Below are positions 34,193-44,688 of a stretch of DNA of 64,000 nucleotides, in pieces. The translations under genes were made by a program, and so were the position numbers. Source of the stretch: Clonostachys chloroleuca. Taxonomy: Eukaryota; Ascomycota; Sordariomycetes; Hypocreales; Bionectriaceae. The DNA is taken from contig JBANAY010000003.1 of the NCBI GenBank assembly GCA_037952775.1, positions 7,812,001 through 7,876,000 of the forward strand. The letters are read 5' to 3'. The notes beneath the pieces are model-generated. The model searched no databases and was not told the DNA's origin. It saw nothing but the letters and a program-made list of their open reading frames with translations. Position 1 is the stretch's first letter. Each line of letters begins with the position of its first letter.

Positions 34193-34632
34193 TTCAGGCA
34201 ACTCCTTGGCACCTATGGCCAAAAGGGTATGCTGGTGCGTGGGTCATACATTCTCAACTTTCTTTGTGTATGTTTTGTTTGTTTTTGCTCTCCCTAGGTT
34301 TTTGACAATTGTACGCAGTCGATTCGTAAGGGAGAAGATGTTTTTTTTTAGTTCATTTGTTGAATGTCGCGCCAGAAAAAGCTCCTAGTTAGAAACTATC
34401 CCTAGCAATGGACGACGTAGGATAAGTTCGTAAACAATGGATTTCTATTCTAAGATCGCGATCTAATTGAGTGAACTCTGTATCTTAAAATTGCCTTCAA
34501 CGAATTATTTTCAGATGGGCCGTGAAGAAGAAGGCACGACGACGTATCTATAAAGAGGTCAACGATCGTTGACTAAACGAAACATGTGTTCAACTAAATA
34601 AGACCATTCAAAGCTATCACGAACGCTCAACA
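34193..34632. other. Intergenic between the tandem pair
   Basis: 440 bases, T-rich after the upstream stop. I see no clear promoter box; an AT-rich stretch precedes the kinase-like ATG. Confidence 0.45.
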
Positions 34633-35626
34633 ATGACCCAGCGGAACAAGAGCAAAACACTTCCCAAGGAGCTGCCACTCTGCCCTGGCCCAAAGCTCAA
34701 CTTGTTTCGACATCATGATTCGTCGATTGAATGGATTGAGCGATTGGGCGCCTATGGGGGAACCCCAATGGAAGGCTACGTGTTCCGAGCAAGAATCGAA
34801 AACCGGGAGTATGCGATTAACGTGGTGAGTGATTCAGAGATTTCTGGCTTCCCAATACCAAAGCTTAGAGACTCATGACCATGCCATTGTATTTTAGTTC
34901 AGGTTCTTCGACCCTACTGAAGATCCAATGCTCTATAGTTTTCTGCTAGCTGATCCTACTCTGAATAACATTGTCCATTCCGATGACCCATTTTATTGCG
35001 AATGTAAAGCTTACGGTCGCATCAACGAACTTATTAAGAAAAAAAAGTTGCCGTCGATTTCCAATGTTGTCACCCCATGCCATGGCTTCCTCTTCCTCAG
35101 TGACAGGAACACTCGGAACTTGGAGAAGAAGTTCTTGGTTAAACTAGGTTTGGATGAAATCAACCTGGAATATCAAGAAAGCACCGTTGGGGGGCCGATG
35201 CCTAGGGCTATTGTCAAGGACCTTGTGCCAGACACATATGATTATTGGGATGGGAAAATGTTGAATACAATGCTCCGGGGAGTCTTAAACCTCAACCGGC
35301 ACGGCATCTACAACCGCGACATAAAGGAGAACAACTACGTGGGCACGCAACTTGTGGATTTTGGCAGGGCGTGGACATTGCCGAATCTCATCTACGATAA
35401 CTTCCTTGATCGCGAAAAAGAAGAGGAAGTGCTCATTGATGTGATTAGATTCAGAGAGATGGTCCAAGAATTGTTTGAGTATAATTACATTACAGCTGAG
35501 GACTTGCGAGCAGTAAGGCACCCCATGACGCGTCGGTCAGTCGTGGATAGCATACCAGGCGAGCTTTTAAAGCTTCTGGAGGACAGCCAAGACGAACAGG
35601 ATGACCAGGACGACCGAGACAACTGA
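34633..35626 (+). CDS. FTA2-type kinase-like protein lacking the beta-3 lysine
   Basis: A 306-residue protein. Exons: 34633-34824 and 34898-35626 (73-nt intron, with an acceptor after TTTTAG). It resembles fungal proteins assigned to the kinetochore Sim4/FTA2 kinase-like family: a glycine loop RLGAYGGTPMEGYVF, then YAINVFRFFDP, a catalytic loop HGIYNRDIKENNYVG and VDFGRAWT. The catalytic loop Asp, Lys and Asn and the DFG are present, but the beta-3 Lys of the usual YALKVF is Asn63 (AAC at 34819-34821). It may be a pseudokinase or use another lysine. An acidic tail ends the protein. It is multi-copy in many fungi and unrelated in role to a proven kinetochore function here. Confidence 0.7.
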
Positions 35627-36504
35627 ACAAATCAGGACCACCTTTGTGACGCTTATGTCACTTCAGTAATGTTAATTTTTTGCTAGTGAATTCCGAGATC
35701 ATTGTTTTTGCCCGCAGGGAGCAACGTTGGCTGCGAGGCGAAGCGTGAGATTACAATCAATGTTTTTGAAATTTGAAATAAAGTAGCAAGTATAAATGTT
35801 TATTCTACATGTATTGGACAATATTTTTATCGTCATTGTTATTGGGACTGGTAACACGTCAAGTGTACGCTCCGGTCTTTCCAAAGTTTATGACGGTGGA
35901 AGGTCGCCAAGTCGCATGTGGCTGAACAAATGTTTCCTTCAAGCTGCTTGGTTACTCATCTTTTTCGATTCATTCGTAATCAAGAGGGGGAGATTAACTC
36001 GGAAGCTAGCAGGGGTTCCGCTCCCTAAAAGCTTTTTTTTTAGTTAGGAATTGTTTTTGTATGAATTTTTTGGCTAATAGATAAGCTACGTGGCTACTAT
36101 AGACGGCCAAGATGAAGATATCCATTTTGACGTGTTTAGGAGAGATATTGTGTTTCTCGGTGTAAAATTAAATCTAACGGCTTGCGTGTCCCTCGAATGG
36201 AAGAAGCTCCTAACAGCGCTTTCCTTCTACCGCCTTCCATGGAGCGCAGATATTTGCTATTGCGTATAATGGTAGCTGGATCGAGGGCGTTGAATGGACT
36301 CGGATGTCAGTTTGCAGCTGTCTCCCCGAGCCTCAAATATAGTTCTAGCCACCAAGGCTCACTGGGGTTACCCATAGGCAAGATCACTTGATACACCTTT
36401 ATATTTCTGATTGACGATACATCTATGGGAAAGCTCATGACTTCCTGCCCAATCCACCAATGTGGACTTTCATATCCAAGATATATGAATTCTGTCGACC
36501 ACAG
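35627..36504. other. AT-rich flank of the transposon
   Basis: No gene recognised between the kinase-like stop and the left inverted repeat of the piggyBac element. The sequence is AT-rich with T8-T9 runs. Confidence 0.5.
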
Positions 36505-36532
36505 ATCTCCTTGGTGCCCCTAAGACTACAGT
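36505..36532 (+). repeat. Left terminal inverted repeat of piggyBac element
   Basis: 28 bases beginning ATCTCCTTGGTGCCCC and ending in CTACAGT, identical to the reverse complement of 38592-38619. Confidence 0.9.
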
Positions 36533-36620
36533 CAGGTATTTCTCCACTTTTACTAAAACCCTCAAGCCGTGACTTCGGGCTACGCGTAGCAACGTAAGAA
36601 GCTTCCCCACACAAATTACT

Positions 36621-38508
36621 ATGGCAAGCATTCCTCCCTTTCCCGACCCGGCCCTAGAGGCACCATTTGAGGTTTCTGACGATGTGGAGTTATACATCCG
36701 GGTTGATGAAGCCCAACGCGAGCAGCCCGTTGACTGCACCTATCGCCCGTCAAAGCCAGCAACCGAGCAACGCGGCACGCGCTTTATGCCCTTCATAATT
36801 GGCTCTATTCGCAAACTATACATTATGCAGCTGCCGTCAACGCCCTTATCACTTTTCCAAGCCTTTATACCTGAATCCCTAGCAAATTCATGGGCTAGCT
36901 ATATGAATCTCGACCTTCCAGCTGATAAGGTAGGTAATTGAGCTAGGGTTGAAGCCGGCTCTTCTAACTATATATACAAAAGTGAGCTAATAGTCAAGAC
37001 GGCTAGGCTATCTCCTCTAAGTAAGTATATCTCTTGCTTGGGGTCTTAATTTATATGGGAAATTACTCTGAAAAGCAGCTATAAGGCTATTGGGGTACTT
37101 CCAAGCGTGAGAAGATGAAGCTGATCTATCCTATTAAGCAGTTCCTGAGCTTTAAGACCTTTGAACAGCTTTATCACACCTTCCGGCCTTATGACCCAAG
37201 GGTTAGTTATGAGAGCTCTTTTGACCGTGTTCGCGAGTGGTCTGAAGTTGTGCAATAAGCCTCTCTTAAATTCTGGATCCCAGGTACGAATATAGCTGTA
37301 GATGAGTGTATTCAGCACTTTGAGGGCAGAGTAATTGAGAAGGTTATTATCAAGTCAAAGCTAACGCCAGAAGGGTTTAAAATCTGGGCTGTAGCTGAAG
37401 CTGGCTATTTCCTCTCGTGGCTGCCGCACTTACCTCAGAAGGTGTTTGACTCTATTAATAAGAAAGAGCCTCGAACAAGGAAGAGGAAAAGAGATAGTGA
37501 ATACAGCCTCAATCCGATACAAGCCGTAGTAGTTGACCTAGTAAAACAGCTGCCTCCAGCCATTTATCACATCTTCTTAGATAACCTCTTTTCAAGCCCG
37601 GACCTCTTCATCGTTCTCAAAGATTTGAGGGTCGGAGCTACAGGCACCTGCCGAACTAACTGTGGTATCTTCAAAGGTCTCATACAGCTGAAAAAGGCAG
37701 ATAATAACAGCCAGCTTCATTAGAATTAGGGTCAGGTTAAAACAGTTCTAACGCCAGATAATAAGGTTGATCAACCTAGGAATCCCCTGCCTAGTAAATC
37801 CCCTACTAATAGCTTCTTAGGTCAATCAAATCGCTTGGAAGGATAACGCCCTTGTGCTATTCCTTTCTACAGTCTACGAAGGCTCTGAGATAATAACCCG
37901 GCTTAGGAAGCGGCCGACAACAACACACACTCGAGCACGTACTATCAAGCAATATTTTGGTGCAGAGCCGGTCAAAGAGGCCCCCGTTCTGTCCGTATCA
38001 GCTGGTTATAACAATTATATAGGAGCAGTAGATAGGGGTAATCAGCTATGAAGCCAAGAGGGATTCGAATACCGAATTAATAAGGGACCTTGGCGTATAT
38101 TAGCATGGGGATTTCTGCTTAAAGTTACTCTTTGCAATAGCTTCTTACTGCAGAAGAATGGCCAGTCAAATTGGAAGCCGCTCCGGACCTTACATAAGTG
38201 GCGGGAGCAGATTTCTCACGATCTCCTAACAACATACAGCCATAAGAGCAATCTCCGTCAGAGATACCGTACAGGAGACATAACTACAGCTATTTCACAG
38301 CATAATCGCGTCTTTAAGCAGTCTCCATCTCAATGCCTAGCCTGCAAGGGTGTCCGTTGTGGCGAGGAACGCGAAAAGCCCCTTGCACCGGCTTCGTCAG
38401 GCAGCTCGAACCAACGGGTCCCTCAATCGCGTTCTCACTGTGAGATATACAAAGCCGCTCTTTATAACCGTCAGTATTGTTGGGACTTCTACCATAGGCT
38501 AATTTAGT
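36621..38508 (+). pseudogene. piggyBac transposase pseudogene
   Basis: A DDE_Tnp_1_7-type transposase in fragments. The N-terminal part carries an acidic start (PPFPDPALEAPFEVSDDVEL). The central part carries the first catalytic Asp, then an RKRKRDS basic patch and the second catalytic Asp in FLDNLFSS. The C-terminal part holds the third Asp (YNNYIGAVDRGNQL) and the Cys-rich domain. In-frame stops replace codons whose likely ancestors are CAA, CGA and TGG, all C:G to T:A changes. This pattern fits, but does not prove, repeat-induced point mutation. Confidence 0.8.
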
Positions 38509-38591
38509 ATAAGAGAGCATGTACCTTTTATCCGAGACTTTTCCGGGCCTGTCGAGCCAATCAAACCCCTGCAAATCCCTGTCGGGTACAA

Positions 38592-38619
38592 ACTGTAGTC
38601 TTAGGGGCACCAAGGAGAT
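38592..38619 (-). repeat. Right terminal inverted repeat of piggyBac element
   Basis: Perfect reverse complement of the left repeat over all 28 bases. Confidence 0.9.
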
Positions 38620-39225
38620 AAGTGATCTGGAGACACACTCCTAAATCTTCCCTGTGGAGCGACTATTTCTGCAGGGCCTGGCAGTAACTCCCTAAAATCG
38701 ATACTATTGCTGTGCAGAATATTTCCACACGTTAGGATACTGGAAAAGTAGGAATTAGGCCTTACGGGACGGTAAAAAGGCCGAAGCGCAAGCTCACTGC
38801 TGGATTTTTGCATACAATTAAAGCTGATTGAATCAATATGTAATACATTTGCATTATTATGCATCTGGCATTATCGTTGTTGGCATTGGGCCTGGCTTTC
38901 AGACTGTGCCCTTAGCTATATTCCTGATCTACAGCGTGAGCTGTCGATCATCACCCCCTTTGGCACTAAGACGAGGCTTGGACTCGCAATGCTAGTCCCA
39001 ACTGCCTTTGATGAATGTGTTCATTGCTGCTAGAAGGTCAGAAAATGTCACTGGCTAGCTGGGTTGTGTCCGAAATGTCTCCGAAATGTCACCATTGGTG
39101 TATAAATAAGTTGGTACGCCCGTAGTCAAGATTTCGAGTCAGACGGCGCATCCAGCTTTCTACAACATTGTATACACCTTCATCAATACCACAAAACACC
39201 TGAAAAAATACGGGCGCGCGCAGGA
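38620..39225. other. Intergenic, NmrA-like promoter
   Basis: TATAAATA at 39101-39108 lies about 120 bp before the ATG, with a reversed CCAAT (ATTGG) at 39094. The 11-mer TCCGAAATGTC occurs twice in tandem at 39069-39090, just upstream. Confidence 0.55.
39069..39108 (+). promoter_or_regulatory. Tandem 11-mer, CCAAT and TATA box
   Basis: TCCGAAATGTC is repeated exactly (39069-39079, 39080-39090), then ATTGG and TATAAATA (39101-39108). This is a compact, standard-looking core promoter for the NmrA-like gene. Confidence 0.5.
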
Positions 39226-40143
39226 ATGACACGAGATATACTCATTGTCGGAGCTACTGGCCAGCAAGGCAAAGCAACCATCGACGCTCTCTACCAAGCC
39301 AAGAAGTTGTCGCCAGCTCATCAGTTCCGAATCCTGGCCTTAACGCGGTCCACGGCGTCATCAAAAGCGCAGGCCCTTAAATCGACATATCCTAACATCA
39401 TCCTTGTCCAAGGCGACACTCAGGCACCAGAGCACATCTTCAAGGCTTATCCATCTATCTCATCAATTTTCTTGGTCACCGTCCCTCCAGATGACGAAGC
39501 CCAGGCCCTCCCACTCATACAAGCAGCTATCTCAAGCCCGCAGTTTGACCACTTGGTTTTCTCTAGCGTTGATCGAGGAGGCGATACTGCGAGCTGGTCC
39601 CAGTCCACGCAAGTACCCCACTTTGCTGCCAAACATCGCGTCGAGCTCTACCTCCGCCAGGCTTGCTGCGATGCGTCTAAGCGGTGGACGGTGCTCAGGC
39701 CGACCGGCTTCATGGATAGCTACAACCCCGGGTTCTTTGGACAACTCATGGTGTCTCTATGGGCGGCGGGCATGCCAGCGGACCGCAAGATGCAAATGGT
39801 GAGCACCCATGACATTGGGATTTTCGCGGCCAAGGCGCTATTGGACCCTGAGGGATGGGCTGGGAGGGCTGTCGCTCTAGCTGGCGATGAGTTAAGCTTA
39901 ACTGAGCTGCGAGATGCATTTCAGAGGGCTGTAGGCAAGACGCTGCCGGAGACATACAGAGTTGTAGCGTACCCTGTGTTATGGATGGTAGCCGACGCCG
40001 CTAAGAGCTTTGAGTGGTTCAGGACGGAAGGATGGGATGCAGATGTAACTGCTCTACGGAAGCAGGTACCGGAATTGCAAGACTTTGAGACATGGCTTCG
40101 GGAATCAAGCAAGTGGGATTGTGTGAATAGTGGTAGAGACTAA
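39226..40143 (+). CDS. NmrA-like NAD(P)-binding protein
   Basis: A single-exon 305-residue atypical SDR of the NmrA family, which either bind NAD(P) as redox sensors or act as reductases. The Rossmann motif GATGQQGKATIDAL is at residues 9-22, followed by VQGDTQ and FSSVDRGG; the lysine of the usual active site is not obvious. A hydrophobic region near residue 175 and a C-terminal helix with many acidic residues end the protein. It lies 600 bp downstream of the piggyBac element and has an intact promoter and frame. Confidence 0.88.
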   Translation: MTRDILIVGATGQQGKATIDALYQAKKLSPAHQFRILALTRSTASSKAQALKSTYPNIILVQGDTQAPEHIFKAYPSISSIFLVTVPPDDEAQALPLIQAAISSPQFDHLVFSSVDRGGDTASWSQSTQVPHFAAKHRVELYLRQACCDASKRWTVLRPTGFMDSYNPGFFGQLMVSLWAAGMPADRKMQMVSTHDIGIFAAKALLDPEGWAGRAVALAGDELSLTELRDAFQRAVGKTLPETYRVVAYPVLWMVADAAKSFEWFRTEGWDADVTALRKQVPELQDFETWLRESSKWDCVNSGRD

Positions 40144-40918
40144 GCACAGCATAGCAGGAACTGCAGTCATGACTTATGAGAATCACTTCAGCATGGGCAC
40201 AAATCAATGATATATGCTCATTTCTGGGCGATCTAATAGCGATAACTGCACGTAACCCAGTCTGTCAATGTCAGCCCTGTCCTCAAAAACATAGTCTCCC
40301 TCGACCTTGTCGGTCTTCTTGTATTCGGGGTGAAGCAGGATAGGAGTGGACCGAAATAGACATCGGGAGGGGTCGAGAAAGTCAAACCAAGGCTTGATAA
40401 GGGAAACAGTGAAAACGGATGTAATAAACTGCCCATGCCGGCAGATTATGAATGTTAGTTTACCTCAGCATCTAGTTGTTCCAAATACAACCTTCTTATG
40501 TCTGCGTGGGGACAAGTCTGCGACTTGAGTAGCCTAACGCAAAGCTTCAAACTGCCGTAACAGAGAAAACCTGAGAAGGCCATTTCTCAGTTGTACTAAG
40601 AGGCCTGACGACTGAAACTTCCTAAAGTGTAAGCTGTTGTCTCTTCTGCGCTTCTCTCCTCTGCGCTTCTCTCCTCAACCCACAATAGATGCCAATAAAT
40701 GCAGTCGCACTGGGGACAAAACCCCCGATATACAGTATCGCCCCGATTCTCCAGTTCGGTGCCTTGGAGGCTGAGAATGCCGCTGTTGGGACAAAGCATA
40801 TGCAACCAGAGCCCCGGAGGCTAGCAGCACAGTACGCAATACGGGCTCAAAGTCAATGCATATCAGAAGAGCAAGCTAAAGCTTTCTCAATTTGCTATAG
40901 GACATTCATTTCAGAGTT
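40144..40918. other. Intergenic between convergent genes
   Basis: No gene recognised. The 15-mer TCTGCGCTTCTCTCC is duplicated in tandem at 40645-40674. Confidence 0.5.
40645..40674 (+). repeat. Two tandem 15-bp units
   Basis: TCTGCGCTTCTCTCC occurs twice without a gap. It is outside any supported gene. Confidence 0.7.
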
Positions 40919-42487
40919 TTAAAAAAGAGACTTTAAGTACTCAAGCACGAATGGCTTCCATTCTGCAATCAATGCCATCTTATCCTTCGATCCTTTGATA
41001 CACCAATGCTCTATTGCCTCACCAAGCATTGGATCCAGTTGATTCAGGCGCGTCAGTGGATCTTTTGACCTTGAAACCATGGCCATCTTACACATGACAC
41101 TTATCTGTCCCTGGTCATTCTTTATTTCAACCTCTGGCTCGGAGGCCGCCTGCTCTACTAAATCAGCCATGGGCTGGTCCCACAAGGCTCGATCGAATGG
41201 CAGATCGACTTCCAACATTGTCGGATCTAGAACCTGAGATAATCTTTGTGTAGGGCTGGTTGAGATGAAGACGGTGTAGAGCAAGATATGTAGCTTGAGT
41301 TGAAATAAGCCAATTCTGTAACACAAACGTTAACGACTATCAATAATACCAGAATCTCGCTCATCGCCAGATCCACATCTACGTATGGTCCTATTTATGG
41401 GAAGGGGAGGGTACAGTACCTCTGATAGGACTGTCTAAAGAGCAAGGCCTCTTCTCCAGGATGTAAGAGCTGAGATGCTGTGTTAATTCTAGACTGATCA
41501 TACACCCCGCAAAGTTTGCAGAGTGCCACAAGCATCGAGTGAGTCATTAGAGCATAAGATAGCCCGTCCTTGCCGAGACATGGAAATATAGCAAGCATTA
41601 AAAGGGCAGTCTGCAAAAATGGTAAAAGCCTGCTGTTCGGTGCAAGAGATTGATCAGTCGCTTGCGCTTGGCCTACTAACATGAGCTAGGATACCGACAT
41701 CAGTTGTCAGTTGTATGACACCTCATCACCTTACTTTGTAAGGGGGCATGGTATTCTCACAACGTTGTTAGAAACCTGTATGATCATCTTCTTATACAGG
41801 TCTCGTGCAAGAGTTTGCTTTTCAGGCGCTTGGCTCAGCCAAATCCCGATGATAGCTACGGCCTGTGACAACATTGGGGGCTGTTCTCGGTTTCGTAATG
41901 TGTGCCAATGAATGAGTGGCCAGAATGGATGAAACTTTTCAAAGTAGAAATTCTGGAATTGCGCTTGTTCCATCTTATTGTTCAGGTCCAATGGTGTGAG
42001 TGTGATGTTGGCGTTAATGGAGGAGGCCTCATTTTCCGTCTTGCTGGAACTATGCTGCTTTAGACATTGCTGATCATCAAAACCTTGCTCAGTTCCGGTC
42101 TGGCTCCAGGCGCAGTCCTGATTCCTCCTGGTACAGGAGGAACACACAGGTTGTTGGCCGTCACATTTCCTTTTGGAATGGCGGCATGGGTTACAGGCCA
42201 ACGTCACTCAGGAGGCAACAGTGGTAGCGGGCTGGTGGGTGAGTGTGTGTCTGTTAAGGGTGTCCCTTTAGGAAGTAGGTCAGCCATAGTCCATAATTAA
42301 TGATTTGCATGTACCGGATATTGAATGGGGTAATATCAACCGGAATGGCATACTTTCTTGTGAATACCGTATTACAGGTTGGACAGGTGAATTTCGTGAT
42401 CAGACCATGTTCTCGCATATGTCGCGAAAGATGCTCCTTTCTTCCGTACGTTCTATTGCAACCTTTATGGCTGCAAGTAAACGGCAT
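40919..42487 (-). pseudogene. C2H2-Zn2Cys6 dual zinc-finger regulator, in-frame TGA
   Basis: Minus-strand exons: 42487-42354, 42265-41761, 41685-41420, 41315-40919; introns 88, 75 and 104 nt. Two C2H2 fingers (CSHKGCNRTYGRKEHLSRH; CPTCNTVFTRKDTLNRH, joined across intron 1) are followed, after a linker, by the Zn2Cys6 cluster CNPCRHSKRKCDGQQPVCSSC and a short Fungal_trans-like region. A TGA codon (42208-42210) interrupts the linker between the two DNA-binding domains, in frame. The likely ancestral codon is CGA (one C-to-T change). The total coding length is 434 codons including the TGA. The protein is shorter than usual for the class. It is divergent from an NmrA-like gene that is also broken. 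Confidence 0.8.
42208..42210 (-). other. Premature TGA in the regulator linker
   Basis: It splits the C2H2 part from the Zn2Cys6 part. If read, only the C2H2 fingers are made; reinitiation at a downstream Met could make the Zn2Cys6 part. Confidence 0.7.
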
Positions 42488-42965
42488 CTTGCGGATCAGA
42501 AACTGGAGCCAGCTTCAAAAGTTTTGGAAAGATGATCCGGTGGGTGTTGCCGGACCCCGAATGCAATTTAACTAAGCGCGGGCTCCGCGGATCGCGCCCT
42601 CCCGCCGGATGCACTGACTAATTCCTGAACTCGGCCTGTATCAGTCATCCTCAACAGAGAGCTGGATACATAAACAATTAGAGAGTTCCATATTCCGCCA
42701 TCCCTTGCGCTTGCCGCGGTAGAAAAGCTGACCAATCGAAATGATCATCCCACATCATGTCTCTATCTGAAAATGTTGGATAAGGTTAGATAAACAGCTC
42801 AAGCTATGATCCGGTGGGCATCAACTCCATGCAAGAGTTGGTATAAACATGGCTTTGAGGATAATCAATACCCCCAACCACTCTCTTCTCATCTTCTCCC
42901 AGCCACAATCGGTCAGAGCTCTATAAACTTTGCCAAAGCTTTCAAATTCCCGCAGTATTCATACA
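42488..42965. other. Shared divergent promoter (regulator / NmrA-like gene)
   Basis: TATAAA at 42842-42847 is about 120 bp upstream of the NmrA-like ATG. Otherwise no motif that I can support. Confidence 0.5.
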
Positions 42966-43947
42966 ATGGCATCGATCAAAACCGTTGCAGTTGTTGGTGT
43001 AAGTGACAAAAGCCATAACCAACAAGATTCTTTAAATTGACTAGATGATTTCCTTCCTTCTCTACTCTAGGGAACTGGTAATCTAGGATCCATCATTGTC
43101 GAGCAACTGGTCAAGTCTGGGCTCTTTGAGGTCACAGTAGTTACCCGGGGCGGGAAAGGAGGTCAGATTCCGGCCGCGGTCAAGATCATTACTGTCGACT
43201 ACGAATCTGTTGACAACCTTGCTGAGGCCTTGAGGGGATTTGATGCTGTTGTTTCAGTTGTCGCCGGACACCTTTCGGACCTTCAGCTCCGTCTTCTTGA
43301 TGCAGCTATCATTGCTGGCGTGAAGCGATTCATCCCTTCCGAGTTTGGTTCTGATACTCGTCTCCCAAAAGTGAAGGAGAGCCCCCTCACTTCCGGCAAG
43401 ATTAAGGTCGCTGCTTCCATTCAGAAAAAGGTTTCCAAGGGCCTGATCGAGTATACGTCCATTCTCGGTGGACCATGGGTTGATTGAATGATGGGCAGTG
43501 ACTATTGCATGTCCATTCTGAAGCGTCATTTCACTATCCATGATGACGGCAACCTTAAGTTTGCTCTCACAACACGAAAAGGGTTTGGCGATGCTGTTGC
43601 TGGGGCTCTGAAGAACTTCGAGCATACAAAGAACAAAGTTCTGGCAATCGAAGTGATCAGACTGACACAGAACCGGATCATTGAGCTTACCATGGAGGCG
43701 TTCCCTGGTCAGGACATTGAATTGGTCCATGTCAACACGCAGGAGAGATATCAAAGGGGAATCGGAAAGTTACTTTCGGGTCAATTTGATCTCTCTGTGA
43801 TCTCTGATATTGTATCTGGGTTCGTGTTCGACCCCTGAGATGAACGTCTTCCCGGACGCGGAGGAAGGGAACCGTCTGCTTGGTGTGCAGAGGCTGACAG
43901 AAGCGGATTTCAAGGAGATTCTCAAGTCGGGACCCTTTGTGAAATAG
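42966..43947 (+). pseudogene. NmrA/isoflavone-reductase-like protein, nonsense and +1 frameshift
   Basis: Exons: 42966-42998 and 43071-43947 (72-nt intron inside the cofactor motif). The sequence VAVVGGTGNLGSIIVEQLV is the NAD(P)-binding motif; GVKRFIPSEFGSDT is typical of phenylcoumaran/isoflavone-reductase-like enzymes. Codon 43485-43487 is TGA where a Trp (TGG) is likely (GGPWVD-stop-MMGSDY). Further on, the frame meets TGA 43836-43838 directly after a C4 run (43832-43835); the true C-terminus (EMNVFPDAEEGNRLLGVQRL) lies in the next frame and ends at TAG 43947. Removing one C gives 303 codons including the stop. The gene is inactive unless these are base-calling errors. Confidence 0.78.
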
Positions 43948-44688
43948 ACCAGTTGCATTTACAGTCTAAGGCCTGTTGTGGCCGATTTGGGCGCTAGGAT
44001 AGAAGTTACTCATGTAGACTAGATTTCTCGTTGGATTTAGGTTGATGTCATAAAGGTTGATAGCCAACGTTGTCTAGTGGGAGTTCCATAGGTGGTCCAA
44101 ACCTAACAACTAAGAAATCATTGCTAGACTAACTATGCGTCTACTTCAGTACCTTAAACATAGCTGTTCCTGCTAAACGGATGAAGCTAAGAAAGTGCAA
44201 ACGGTGGGGATAGAAAATGATCGGAAGGATATGGGTCGCCTAGTTCCGTGTTCAGATATTTCTCAGCATCGTGTCATAAGAAGTGTCTTTTCATAAAGCA
44301 CTGACAGCACTGCTAGTATTAGAAGTCTTCCACTTTCAAGTCAAGTCATTAAGGAGTGTTTGAGAAGAAATGGGTAAGGCACTGTAACGGGCTGGTGGCA
44401 GACTTTTGGCTCTCACTTGGGCGCTGTCAGCGCTAAACCAAACATTGACTTCAGGGCCGCTGCCGGATCTGCCTGGTAATTACGTTCGTTGATGACTATA
44501 GCCCTCACTCACTTTGCACTCTCGCCTTTTCAACCCCCTACTCTTCCCGTGCATTACGGCGGGATTCAGGTTAGCAACGGACAATTCTGCACTAAGCCTG
44601 TCGCATATAGCAAGAAAAAAAAAGGAGGAATAAGACTGATATCGAGGTACCATTCAAAGTCCTTATTCTTGCATCTTCCCCAACTATT
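43948..44688. other. Intergenic region
   Basis: I see no gene and no regulatory motif that I can support. Confidence 0.45.

Larger units (their letters stand above)
36505..38619 (+). mobile_element. Degenerate piggyBac-type DNA transposon
   Basis: A 2,115-bp element bounded by 28-bp perfect terminal inverted repeats. The transposase frame begins at ATG 36621. All three acidic residues of the piggyBac triad can be placed: AVDECI (about 37292), FLDNLFSSPDLF (about 37575) and NNYIGAVDRGNQL (about 38010). A Cys/His-rich C-terminal tail (CLACKGVRC and onward) follows. The frame is broken at least at TGA 36939-36941, TAA 37256-37258, TAG after 37718 and TGA 38049-38051, so it is not autonomous. 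No TTAA target duplication is visible directly outside the repeats. Confidence 0.85.

Noticed and set aside
38041..38100. tRNA-like GATTCGAAT box
   Set aside because: It is inside the piggyBac transposase coding region and no cloverleaf can be drawn around it.
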